Assembly: GCA_030620925.1 (NCBI GenBank)
Contig: JAUXIQ010000086.1
Span: 1 to 7,495 of the forward strand
DNA length: 7,495 nt
Direction of reading: 5' to 3'
DNA from: Nitrospinota bacterium
GTDB lineage: Bacteria > JAUXIQ01
In this document: positions 1 through 6,036 of the stretch, piece by piece
Position numbering within the stretch: position 1 is the first letter of the stretch
Layout of the letters: every line of letters begins with the position of its first letter
Notes under the pieces: model-generated
The model's input: the letters and a program-made list of their open reading frames with translations, nothing else
Database searches by the model: none
What the model was told of the DNA's origin: nothing
Translations under genes and position numbers: made by a program

Positions 1-194
1 GACCAACCCCACTCCTCCCTCAGAAGCTCCAGCCGCTGGCCCCTGGAGGCCGATCCGACCAGCGGATACTCCAGGCCGCTTCCCTCGCGCACATTAGCCG
101 CGTCGACTGCTACATAGACGTCCGCGGCCATGGCGGTAGTCTGAGCCAAAAAGAGCGCAATCACCGCCATCAGGCTCAACGCAGTAATTTTCAC
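1..194 (-). CDS. Exported bacterial SH3-domain protein, N-terminal part only
   Basis: Only the first 64 codons are in the window; the gene continues past base 1. It opens with a GTG codon at 192-194, preceded by a strong Shine-Dalgarno (GGAGG at 201-205, 6-nt spacer). Residues 1-23 form a signal peptide: K2, a hydrophobic core (ALSLMAVIALFLA), then a probable cleavage site after AMA. From about residue 26 the sequence reads VYVAVDAANVREGSG, then EYPLVGSASRGQ and LELLREEWGW. This is the usual start of an SH3b (SH3_3) domain, where the 'VNVREGPS' strand is followed by a G-x-RL segment and a W. Such domains bind cell-wall or protein ligands outside the cytoplasm. What follows (more SH3 repeats, an amidase, or nothing) is not visible. 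It lies 47 bp after the DUF123 gene, probably in the same transcript. Confidence 0.8.
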   Translation of the reverse strand, partial: MKITALSLMAVIALFLAQTTAMAADVYVAVDAANVREGSGLEYPLVGSASRGQRLELLREEWGW

Positions 195-200
195 AATACC

Positions 201-205
201 CCTCC
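201..205 (-). promoter_or_regulatory. Shine-Dalgarno site fixing the GTG start of the SH3b gene
   Basis: The minus strand reads GGAGGGGTATT immediately before GTG at 194-192. GGAGG with a 6-nt spacer is close to ideal and supports this non-ATG start. The signal peptide that begins at the same codon supports it independently. Confidence 0.7.
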
Positions 206-220
206 GACAGTTTATCTTTC

Positions 221-240
221 CTGAATATTAATCCATTCAG
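221..240 (-). other. Stem-loop between the DUF123 and SH3b genes
   Basis: A perfect 6-bp inverted repeat (CTGAAT / ATTCAG) with an 8-nt loop lies directly after the TAG stop of the DUF123 gene. No T-run follows on either strand, so it is not a convincing intrinsic terminator. It might act as an mRNA stability or processing element, or be chance in an AT-rich gap. Confidence 0.3.
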
Positions 241-241
241 A

Positions 242-679
242 CTATTTGAAATCTTCCGGCCCTACACTGTAAGACCCTTCTATCGTGGAGACAGCCTTTT
301 CTATCTCCCGCACGCCCTTTCCCACCGGGCACTTGACGAGGTGCCCCCTGCATCTGCAATCTGATGCGCCGAAGCGGGGAATGGGCGTTTCCCCTTCCAG
401 GGTCTCCAGGATCAGCAGGCTCAACTCGCACTCGGTGAAGGTTTCAACAGAATATATAAATACTCTTTTAATTATGCCATATTGGAGGAGATAGTCAACG
501 TGCCATCTCAATCTCTTATCTTTTCGGGCGTGTCTGGCCAGCCTTGCACGGAGGTTCCTGCGCGCGATTCCCGTGTAAACGTATAACCCTCCGGCCAGTC
601 CAAAAGTTCCCAGCTTGCCGGGGGTAAGCAGGGTGCGCCCGGGAAGGGAAATCGCCAGTTGGTAAAGCCCTGAATCCAT
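242..679 (-). CDS. DUF123 GIY-YIG nuclease-like protein (145 aa)
   Basis: This is a stand-alone DUF123 protein of the GIY-YIG nuclease superfamily. The domain fills the whole chain. With the chosen start, G-L-Y-V-Y-T-G at residues 31-37 matches the GIY-YIG signature. It is followed by the basic segment RNLRARLARH (41-50), then RWHVDYLL (58-65), a TECEL segment near 92-96, and the family-typical FGASDCRCRGHL (103-114) with a further Cys at 117. DUF123 domains also occur fused to endonuclease III in some archaea, which hints at DNA repair, but the biochemical role is unproven. The start is uncertain. An in-frame ATG at 730 would add 17 residues and overlap the upstream gene by 20 bp. I prefer the ATG at 679 because the DUF123 homology begins there (G-L-Y-x-L). 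Neither start has a good ribosome site. It follows a methyltransferase gene closely, so it is probably the fifth gene of the block transcribed from 3917. Confidence 0.8.
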   Translation of the reverse strand: MDSGLYQLAISLPGRTLLTPGKLGTFGLAGGLYVYTGIARRNLRARLARHARKDKRLRWHVDYLLQYGIIKRVFIYSVETFTECELSLLILETLEGETPIPRFGASDCRCRGHLVKCPVGKGVREIEKAVSTIEGSYSVGPEDFK

Positions 680-710
680 GGCCGAAGTATTCGATAAGGC
701 CCCTCTGGCA

Positions 711-1412
711 TCAGCGGGTTTTTCGCGCATAGAAAACGATACTCTTGGGAAACATACGGTTGAACAAGCGATCGAAGGATTTAAAAGAGTGCGAGGCTAT
801 AGTCCAATCAAGGAACATCTTATACAATCGGGGGATAAGGGCCGATTCCCGGCGCAATCCGAAGATGCACCTGAGCATCCAGTAAGCCGTATGAAATGAG
901 TGTTCGTGCCTCAAGGTTAAAATAGCCAGGGGCTGAGCCTTTAACATTCCGGCCAGTTCTTTTGCTTTATATTTTCTGATGTGTCCCCCGGGAGTATTGA
1001 AATATTCCGCGGAAAGAGTGCCGAAAAGGGCTTCAGAGAAAAACGTAGGGACGCTTATGGCCATCTCGCCGCCTTTCTTCAAAGCACGCACCAGTTCGCT
1101 CAATCCCCGCTGGTCGTCGGGGAGGTGTTCCAGGACCTCAGAGCAGACTATCTTGTGGAACGAGCCATCCTTGAAAGGCAAATGATGAACGTCTGCGATC
1201 AGCGCGGCGGATTGAGCTGATTTTTCTTTTTTGCCGTCCATAAGTGAAATGAAATATTTCACACGTAGCACGTCTTCCTCGAGGAGGTCCATGGCGATGA
1301 CGAAGCAGGGCTCCTTGCAGAGGTGAAAGGTGTGCCGGCCTGTTCCGCACCCCGCATCCAGGACCCTCTCCCCATCATTCACCTTCAGCAGATTAAAGTT
1401 TATGGTAAGCAT
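711..1412 (-). CDS. Class I SAM-dependent methyltransferase (233 aa)
   Basis: This is a small-molecule methyltransferase of the Methyltransf_11 type. The Rossmann fold is clear: motif I VLDAGCGTG at 17-25, an acidic residue ending strand 2 (AMD, D42), motif II ADVHHLPF at 73-80, a strand-4 segment CSEVLEHL at 90-97 and KKGGEMAISVP at 112-122. The C-terminal third (about 140-233) is rich in aromatic and basic residues (GGHIRKYKAKEL, YWMLRCIFGLRR) and probably forms the substrate cap. No membrane helix is evident. The ATG at 1410-1412 overlaps the end of the glycosyltransferase gene by 20 bp, with a weak GGGGA at 1421-1425, so translation is probably coupled. Pairing with a glycosyltransferase suggests the two act in one pathway, perhaps methylating the sugar or the lipid/aglycone acceptor. 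The substrate cannot be deduced; O-, N- or C-methylation are all possible. Confidence 0.85.
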   Translation of the reverse strand: MLTINFNLLKVNDGERVLDAGCGTGRHTFHLCKEPCFVIAMDLLEEDVLRVKYFISLMDGKKEKSAQSAALIADVHHLPFKDGSFHKIVCSEVLEHLPDDQRGLSELVRALKKGGEMAISVPTFFSEALFGTLSAEYFNTPGGHIRKYKAKELAGMLKAQPLAILTLRHEHSFHTAYWMLRCIFGLRRESALIPRLYKMFLDWTIASHSFKSFDRLFNRMFPKSIVFYARKTR

Positions 1413-2637
1413 TGATGGCTTCCCCGTATACTTTCACCGTCTCTTCAGCCGCCCGCGACCAGGAGAACTCCTCCTCTATTCTGCGTCGCCCCCTTTCGCT
1501 GAGCCTGCATCTGAGGGTCTCGTCGTCGAAGATGGATTGCACCGCCTCGGCTATGGCAACCGGTTTTTTGGGGGGAACGAGTATGGCCGCCCCGTCGTTT
1601 CCCACCACCTCGGGCAGCGCACCGGCATCGGCGGCCACCACCGGCACCCCGCAGGACATTGCCTCCGCCGCCGGAAAGCCGAAACCCTCATACGTCGAGG
1701 GCACGACGGCCACTGAAGCTCTGCGATATTCTTCAACCAGCTTCTGGTCATCGATGCCGCTCAGGAATTCCACCTGATGGCTGATGCCCAGGCTCTCCAC
1801 TAATCTCCAGCTTCTACGGGGCTTCCTGTCAGCTCCGTTGACCACCGTCAGCCCCACGTTATCCCCCAGCATGCGCAGGGCCTCGGCCAGGTAGAGAAAA
1901 CCTTTTTTGCGGTCGTCAGTGTTGCCCACGAAGATAAGCCTTTTATTCGAGTGGGGCCCATCGCCCCGCGCGGGGGAAAACTTTACGGTGTCCACCCCGT
2001 TGTAGACCACCCTGATTGCGCCGCTATCAACCCTGAACACTTCGGCGATCTTTTCCGCCGAACTGTGGGATACGGCGATCACCCTATCCACGTAACCCGC
2101 CACCACGTGCTGCATGATCACAGGGTAGTAGATTATCCTCTTGAACTTTTCCCTGAACCGTCCGGCCTGGCACAGGTGTTCCTCCCTGTCTATGGACAGT
2201 GGATGATGGATGGTGGCTACCAGCGGGATGCCCAGCCCTCTCATCAGAAGAAGACCATAGCCCAGTGACTGGTTATCGTGCACCACGTCGAAGCGGTATC
2301 GCTTGAGGAGAGTCTTCAAGAGCAGGTACGCCCTGATGCTGAAGGTAAACATTTCGGGGAGTACGCCCACCCTGGTGGCGGCGAATTCCAGGAAGTTCAG
2401 TGGCGATAGCAGGGTCGATGCGGGGTATTCAGCCAGTTCCGCCGTCGGCACACCATACATATTGAGGTTATCCACCACGTGCAAGTGTACCCCGTCGGGT
2501 TTGCCGGGCAGAGGCGGGCCGGCCAAAATGTGGACCTCATGTCCCAGTTCCACCAGGGCCTTGCTCAGGTTATATATGTATATCCCCTGACCCCCGCAAT
2601 ACATATTGCCCCTGTAGCTGAGCAGACAGATTCTCAC
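1393..2637 (-). CDS. Family 4 glycosyltransferase (GT-B fold, 414 aa)
   Basis: This is a retaining GT4 enzyme that would transfer a sugar from a nucleotide-sugar donor to an unidentified acceptor at the cytoplasmic face. The N-terminal Rossmann domain starts at once (MRICLLSYRGN) and carries the glycine-rich acceptor loop GGQGIYIYNLSKAL (15-28) with LGHEV (31-35). HDNQSLGYG (120-128) and TIHHPLS (142-148) follow. The C-terminal donor domain begins near 205 with VVYNGVDTVKFSP (210-222), then FVGNTDDRKKG. The EX7E signature is at 317-325 (EGFGFPAAE), followed by CGVPVVAADAGALPEVVG (329-346). About 414 aa is normal for the family. The frame is open for 58 more codons upstream, but that extension would run into the preceding gene and looks non-native. 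The GTG at 2635-2637 has a good ribosome site and begins exactly at the first beta strand. The 3' end overlaps the next methyltransferase gene by 20 bp. Confidence 0.9.
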   Translation of the reverse strand: MRICLLSYRGNMYCGGQGIYIYNLSKALVELGHEVHILAGPPLPGKPDGVHLHVVDNLNMYGVPTAELAEYPASTLLSPLNFLEFAATRVGVLPEMFTFSIRAYLLLKTLLKRYRFDVVHDNQSLGYGLLLMRGLGIPLVATIHHPLSIDREEHLCQAGRFREKFKRIIYYPVIMQHVVAGYVDRVIAVSHSSAEKIAEVFRVDSGAIRVVYNGVDTVKFSPARGDGPHSNKRLIFVGNTDDRKKGFLYLAEALRMLGDNVGLTVVNGADRKPRRSWRLVESLGISHQVEFLSGIDDQKLVEEYRRASVAVVPSTYEGFGFPAAEAMSCGVPVVAADAGALPEVVGNDGAAILVPPKKPVAIAEAVQSIFDDETLRCRLSERGRRRIEEEFSWSRAAEETVKVYGEAINAYHKL

Positions 2638-2644
2638 ACGCCGA

Positions 2645-2650
2645 CTCCCT
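2645..2650 (-). promoter_or_regulatory. Shine-Dalgarno site deciding the GTG start of the glycosyltransferase
   Basis: AGGGAG on the minus strand is separated by a 7-nt spacer (TCGGCGT) from the GTG at 2637-2635. Residue 2 onward matches the first strand of a GT-B fold. This start is therefore preferred over the in-frame ATG at 2811, which lies inside the upstream coding region. Confidence 0.7.
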
Positions 2651-2697
2651 GAAAGGATTGAAGCAGATGGGCAGGAAACCTTCCACAACATAGATAA

Positions 2698-2717
2698 GGG
2701 GGGGAGTAGAAACCCCC
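2698..2717 (-). other. G5/C5 stem-loop after the small membrane-protein gene
   Basis: On the minus strand GGGGG, beginning inside the TAG stop codon, is followed by an 8-nt loop (TTTCTACT) and a run of seven C residues, giving a 5-bp all-GC stem. Only TTATCT follows, so the U-run expected of an intrinsic terminator is missing. It may attenuate or stabilise the mRNA between the membrane protein and the glycosyltransferase. The rest of this 79-bp gap shows no promoter I can defend. Confidence 0.3.
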
Positions 2718-2998
2718 TAAGACTCGGAGGATTCTTCTTCCGTAACGTCGTCGGCTGCTTCTTCGGATTGCCCGGCGGGTGTCGACTCCAAAGTTTCCAT
2801 AGAGGAAACATCCGATTTTATGGTAACGATGGTCCAGCCTATCCAGAAGGCCAGGCCCAGCAGGGTCAGGAAACCTATGATGACCGGTATGGCCACCGCC
2901 CAGTAGTTCTGGTTTTTTATTCCCCAAATGAAAAATACTGCGGCAATCACCGTGCCGATGCATATCAGAAGGCCGTACGCTCTCGACTTATCCTGCAT
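2717..2998 (-). CDS. Small two-helix membrane protein with acidic tail (93 aa)
   Basis: I do not recognise a named family. The protein has a short basic N terminus (K4, R6), a hydrophobic helix at about 7-26 (YGLLICIGTVIAAVFFIWG), a short turn with K28, and a second helix at about 33-58 (rich in A, V, I, L, F, W). K61 and a 32-residue hydrophilic tail follow. The tail (62-93) has 11 Asp/Glu, many Ser/Thr and no basic residue, and looks disordered. Positive residues flanking the helices suggest both termini are cytoplasmic. The ATG at 2996-2998 is chosen over an upstream in-frame TTG at 3025 because GGAGG stands 5 nt before it. The gene lies between a methyltransferase and a glycosyltransferase on the same strand, so it may anchor or scaffold an enzyme at the membrane. 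That role is inferred from position only. Confidence 0.75.
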   Translation of the reverse strand: MQDKSRAYGLLICIGTVIAAVFFIWGIKNQNYWAVAIPVIIGFLTLLGLAFWIGWTIVTIKSDVSSMETLESTPAGQSEEAADDVTEEESSES

Positions 2999-3003
2999 TA
3001 GCT

Positions 3004-3008
3004 CCTCC
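3004..3008 (-). promoter_or_regulatory. Shine-Dalgarno site deciding the start of the small membrane protein
   Basis: The minus strand reads GGGGAGGAGCTA before ATG at 2998-2996, giving GGAGG with a 5-nt spacer. It favours this ATG over the TTG nine codons upstream. Confidence 0.65.
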
Positions 3009-3094
3009 CCAGAGGTTTCAAACAATCATTCACCTTCACCGCTCGTCGCCGATCGGATGGAGGCCGTAAAAGTTAAAAGAGGCGCTCATCTCGG

Positions 3095-3859
3095 TCAACG
3101 CCTGCTGACAGCTATTATCACATCCCCGAAAAAAGGCATTCTTGAAGCGACTCTACCCGTGACTTTCAAAACCCCCTGGGTAACCTCACGGGGCAACCTC
3201 TCCAGAAGGCTTCCCCAGTAGGGAAACCCCCACATTAACGAAACCCCCTCCATCTTCTCCAGCCTGAAAGGGCTACCCAGAAGCTCCTTTAAATTGGCAT
3301 AATGAATTAAATGGAGATGGTCTTCAGGAGGCTCCCAGAACCTTCTCCGGCGGCTTTCACTCCCCCTAAACACTGATAAGAAGGGAGAAAGCCTCCTGGA
3401 AAGCCAGCAGCTGAGACTCTCGAAATTGGCCACTGCAATCACCAGCTTCCCCCCCGGCTTCAGATTGTGATAGAGACTACGGACGCTCAGGAGGGGATCG
3501 GAAAAATGATCCAGGGCCCCCTTGCACATTATGCTGTCGAACACACCGGCTTTAAAAGGTGGCTGCTCGGCAATTCCCTGCACCAGATGTAATTTGCACC
3601 CCCCGCCGTTTTTCCTGGCATAATCCAACATAACACGGGAAGGCTCAAGGCCCACTACCAGCCTCCCGGGGCGGTAGAGCCGCAGGGCGTCTATCCCTCT
3701 GCCGCAGGCAACGTCGAGTATGGCTTTCGGGTTTCCCCGCTCAACTTCCGATAGAGTCGCCTCTGTCATCCTATGGAAGACGAATGTCGTGTCCTCTCTG
3801 ACGGGGGATCGGACGACATCGTCATCGTTCCACTCCACATCTACCTTCAGCTCATTCAC
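3095..3859 (-). CDS. Class I SAM-dependent methyltransferase (254 aa)
   Basis: This is a Rossmann-fold methyltransferase acting on an unknown small molecule or lipid precursor. Motif I is ILDVACGRGID (47-57). The acidic residue at the end of strand 2 is E72 (VVGLEPS). Motif II is QGIAEQPPF (94-102), the strand-4 region is IMCKGALDHFSDP (110-122), and KPGGKLVIAV lies at 134-143. A polar insertion SESRRRRFWEPPEDH (167-181) precedes HLIHYANLKELL, the usual segment before the last strand. The start is GTG at 3857-3859; an in-frame TGA lies not far upstream and the ribosome site is weak (GGGTGA). It is the first gene after the strongest promoter in the window and is followed, after 96 bp without an evident signal, by the small membrane-protein gene. 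It is not a close copy of the methyltransferase at 711-1412; motifs and lengths differ. Confidence 0.85.
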   Translation of the reverse strand: MNELKVDVEWNDDDVVRSPVREDTTFVFHRMTEATLSEVERGNPKAILDVACGRGIDALRLYRPGRLVVGLEPSRVMLDYARKNGGGCKLHLVQGIAEQPPFKAGVFDSIMCKGALDHFSDPLLSVRSLYHNLKPGGKLVIAVANFESLSCWLSRRLSPFLSVFRGSESRRRRFWEPPEDHLHLIHYANLKELLGSPFRLEKMEGVSLMWGFPYWGSLLERLPREVTQGVLKVTGRVASRMPFFGDVIIAVSRR

Positions 3860-3923
3860 TTTTCACCCGCAAAGCAAGCGTAAACGCCGTCATTCGGTAT
3901 TTCAGACGACCGGGGCAGGGAGA

Positions 3924-3952
3924 ATTATATCGAAGGATTGTTTTGAAATCAA
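3924..3952 (-). promoter_or_regulatory. Near-consensus sigma-70 promoter for the methyltransferase/glycosyltransferase block
   Basis: On the minus strand a -35 box TTGATT (3947-3952) and a perfect -10 box TATAAT (3924-3929) are separated by exactly 17 bp. The stretch just upstream is T-rich. Transcription would start near 3917, giving a leader of about 58 nt before the GTG at 3859. There is no obvious operator or riboswitch in the leader. The promoter sits in the only long intergenic gap, where one is expected. Confidence 0.75.
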
Positions 3953-3984
3953 AAGAAAAAATCTCGTTCGGTCCATCCGAGGAT
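3951..3984 (-). terminator. Putative intrinsic terminator of the mutS-side block
   Basis: The minus strand carries ATCCTCG, an 11-nt loop, then CGAGAT, forming a 6-bp stem with one bulged base. It is followed directly by TTTTTTCTTTT. This is a modest stem with a good T-run. It lies about 120 bp after the BFN-PDZ stop codon and abuts the -35 box of the next promoter, so the T-run appears to be shared. The remainder of the gap (about 3985-4101) shows a small GGATA/TATCC hairpin at 3981-3994, overlapping the terminator stem, and nothing else I can name. Confidence 0.4.
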
Positions 3985-4101
3985 AACTATATCCCACCCT
4001 TCTCACCAGGACCATCTACCACGGCAGTATACTTAAATCCCATCCCGGTGCATGGCGGAAGCGATTGAAACCAATGTCCTGCGGACCGACGAACTCAATT
4101 G

Positions 4102-4905
4102 TTAAGGGACTCGAAAGGTAAGGGAGAGTTTATCCTTATCCCGCAGCACGTTCAAGGAGAATTCCTTTTTATCTTCCAAACGGACGAGTGTATCGTAAAA
4201 ATCCTTCAGGTTGGCCGTCTTAACGCCGTCCACCTCTATTATTACGTCCCCCCTGTTTAAGCCGGCTAAATCCGCCATCCCCTTTTCCTCGATATCCGAC
4301 ACCAGGACCCCCTCCGCACTGGGCAGACCAAAATATTCCGCCAGCTCCTGGTTTAGTGCCTGTGCGCCGAAGCCGTATCGCCGGCGAACCTTTTCCCCTG
4401 CCTCTTGAAATGCCCCTCCGATTCCCCGGGCCTGCTCCAGCACGAAACTGGCGGCATATATGGGAGCCTCAACCCTGACCGCCAACGCAATGGCATCGCT
4501 GGGCCTGGAATCGATTTCCATGGTTTTTCGGTCTTTCTCCAGCGTTATGGTGGCCAGGAAGATGTCCTCCTTGAGGTCGCTGATGACCACCTTTACCACC
4601 TTAATGCCCGACTTTTCCAGGATGTTCTTCAGCAGATCGTGGGTCATGGGGCGAGGAGTGTTAATGTTTTCCAGTCGAAGAGCTATGGCCTGAGCCTCCG
4701 GGAACCCTATCCATATGAGCAACTCACGCTCGTCATCCACCGACTCCAGAATGACCACCGGGGCATTTGTCTCAGGGTGGACAGATACCCCTTTTATCCT
4801 CATCTCTAACGCTTCTCCATCTTTAGTCTCTGCGTCCACCGATAGGATTAAAGGAGATAATGCCATCGAACAGACTATGATGGCGGCTATCAATAATTTT
4901 TTCAT
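4102..4905 (-). CDS. Exported bifunctional-nuclease (DUF151) plus PDZ domain protein (267 aa)
   Basis: Three parts are visible. Residues 1-25 are a signal peptide (KK, hydrophobic core, probable cleavage after VDA); there is no lipobox Cys. Residues about 34-160 are a BFN/DUF151 domain (fold of Thermotoga TM0160), shown by a G-V-x-V-HPE start, LLIWIGFPEAQAIAL (62-76), RPMTHDLLKNIL (85-95) and the hallmark IDSRPSDAIALAV (131-143). A linker follows, then a PDZ domain at about 180-265, with EGVLVSDIEEKGMADLAGL (198-216) and RGDVIIEVDG (218-227) as in HtrA-type PDZ domains. BFN domains are linked to nuclease activity in plants, but most bacterial ones are uncharacterised; an exported one may act on another ligand. 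The PDZ probably binds protein C termini. The start ATG has GAGGTG 7 nt upstream. The gene lies 42 bp after the O-methyltransferase, probably co-transcribed. Confidence 0.85.
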   Translation of the reverse strand: MKKLLIAAIIVCSMALSPLILSVDAETKDGEALEMRIKGVSVHPETNAPVVILESVDDERELLIWIGFPEAQAIALRLENINTPRPMTHDLLKNILEKSGIKVVKVVISDLKEDIFLATITLEKDRKTMEIDSRPSDAIALAVRVEAPIYAASFVLEQARGIGGAFQEAGEKVRRRYGFGAQALNQELAEYFGLPSAEGVLVSDIEEKGMADLAGLNRGDVIIEVDGVKTANLKDFYDTLVRLEDKKEFSLNVLRDKDKLSLTFRVP

Positions 4906-4947
4906 GGTTTTTCACCTCATGGTATCATCCGGACTCGGGTGGTTTTC

Positions 4948-5952
4948 CTATCCGCGCCAACCCTCGATCACCCGCGTCTTATCTCTGGTTAAGATTTTTC
5001 CCACACGGGAATAGCCCGCCTTGACAACCTGATTGCAAAGCTCCTGTGGGGCGTATACCCTGCCTCCTCCTGTAGCCACGAGCATATGAACGGCAAATAT
5101 CGCTGACTCCAGAGGCTCGGTCCTTTCCTCACTGATATCGAAATCGTGTATAACTATTCTCCCTCCAGGCGCAGTGGCCTCGTAACATTTAAGGAGCAGT
5201 CCGGCAATCTGTTCCTCGGACTGGCTGTGAAGTATGTTGGAGACCAGGATGAGGTCGTAATCGGAGCCTATGTCGTCCACGTGAAAATTCCCCGGAATGG
5301 TGGATATCCTTTCTTGAAGCCCATGCTCTTCGATCTTCCCCCTGGCTATGTTAACGGCCGGGGGTAGGTCGAAGACGACGCAGTGCAGCGAGGTCTCCTG
5401 CGAGGCGGCCACCAGGCTGTAGGTCCCCGGCCCCCCTCCCAGGTCCAGCATCTTTTTCACACCTTTCAGCGATACCGATTTCCATACCGCCTCCGCCCTC
5501 TCCCAACCCCTCTGATACATGCACAGGATGAAAGAACGGTTCAGCTCTTCATCTCCATCCAGGAACTTCTTCTCAGACACATCTTCGGGAACTCCGCTTT
5601 TCAGTACCTGTTCCAGATTGGACCAGGCTTCCCAGGTGTGGAGAGTATGCTTGAACATATCCCCCTTGTATTCCGGTTCGGAGGAAACAAGGAACCGCCC
5701 CGCCATGGGGCTGTTAAAATAGCGGGATTTCTCTTTACGGAGGGTCTTTAAGCCCGCCAGTGAATCGAGAAATATCTCCGCGGCCCGGGGGTCAAGTTCG
5801 AATGATTGAGCGATTTCAGCCGCCGTCCGGCCGCCGGCATGGAGTAAGTCGAATACTCCCAGATGCACGGCCACCAGTATTATCTTGGCCTGCCTGAAAC
5901 CCACCGATATTTTCAGCAGCTCTTCCAGCTCACCGCCTTTTCTGAAAGCCAT
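4948..5952 (-). CDS. O-methyltransferase of the acetylserotonin/hydroxyneurosporene type (334 aa)
   Basis: This is a two-domain SAM methyltransferase (Methyltransf_2 family). The N-terminal winged-helix dimerisation domain spans about 8-90: LLKISVGFRQAKIILVAVHLG, then GGRTAAEIAQSFELDPRAAE, and a YFNSPMAGRFL strand. The catalytic domain holds motif I MLDLGGGPGTYSL (168-180), VVFDLPP (192-198, D195), GNFHVDDIGSDYDLILVSNILH (221-242) and APGGRIVIHDF (261-271). H242 lies where plant members keep the catalytic base. Substrates in this family include phenols, quinones, carotenoids and tetrapyrroles; none can be chosen here. The ATG at 5950-5952 follows a purine run with AAGGG 6 nt upstream. A GTG at 6006 with GGAG 5 nt upstream is a rival that would add 18 residues. 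It lies downstream of mutS with a short gap, an association with no evident functional logic. Confidence 0.87.
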   Translation of the reverse strand: MAFRKGGELEELLKISVGFRQAKIILVAVHLGVFDLLHAGGRTAAEIAQSFELDPRAAEIFLDSLAGLKTLRKEKSRYFNSPMAGRFLVSSEPEYKGDMFKHTLHTWEAWSNLEQVLKSGVPEDVSEKKFLDGDEELNRSFILCMYQRGWERAEAVWKSVSLKGVKKMLDLGGGPGTYSLVAASQETSLHCVVFDLPPAVNIARGKIEEHGLQERISTIPGNFHVDDIGSDYDLILVSNILHSQSEEQIAGLLLKCYEATAPGGRIVIHDFDISEERTEPLESAIFAVHMLVATGGGRVYAPQELCNQVVKAGYSRVGKILTRDKTRVIEGWRG

Positions 5953-6036
5953 TTCCTTCCCTTTTCCTTGCAGCAGCGGCCCGTTCAACGGTGAATATAT
6001 ATCCACCCAAACTCCATAACAACCGGCCCTGAAAAA

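Noticed and set aside
1330-1777. Overlapping plus-strand open frames of 121 and 128 codons
   Set aside because: They are antisense to the glycosyltransferase donor domain and have low-complexity Ser/Thr/Pro or Arg/Gly composition typical of shadow frames.
2638-2811. 58-residue N-terminal extension of the glycosyltransferase from an ATG at 2811
   Set aside because: It starts inside the coding region of the membrane protein, is Pro/Lys/Arg-rich without family likeness, and the GTG at 2637 has the better ribosome site and matches the fold start.
2999-3094. Possible promoter in the 96-bp gap before the small membrane-protein gene
   Set aside because: T-rich stretches are present, but no -10 and -35 pair with acceptable spacing could be found.
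711-3859. The two class I methyltransferases as a tandem duplication
   Set aside because: They share only generic SAM-binding motifs; lengths, linkers and C-terminal regions differ, so they are not recent copies.
4405-4809. Plus-strand open frame of 134 codons opposite the BFN domain
   Set aside because: Antisense to a clear domain, no homology recognised and no convincing ribosome site; a shadow frame.
4912-4920. Minimal ATG-AGG-TGA open frame covering the ribosome site of the BFN-PDZ gene
   Set aside because: It is tempting as a translational control element, but such three-codon strings arise readily around a GAGGTGA ribosome site, and nothing else supports it.
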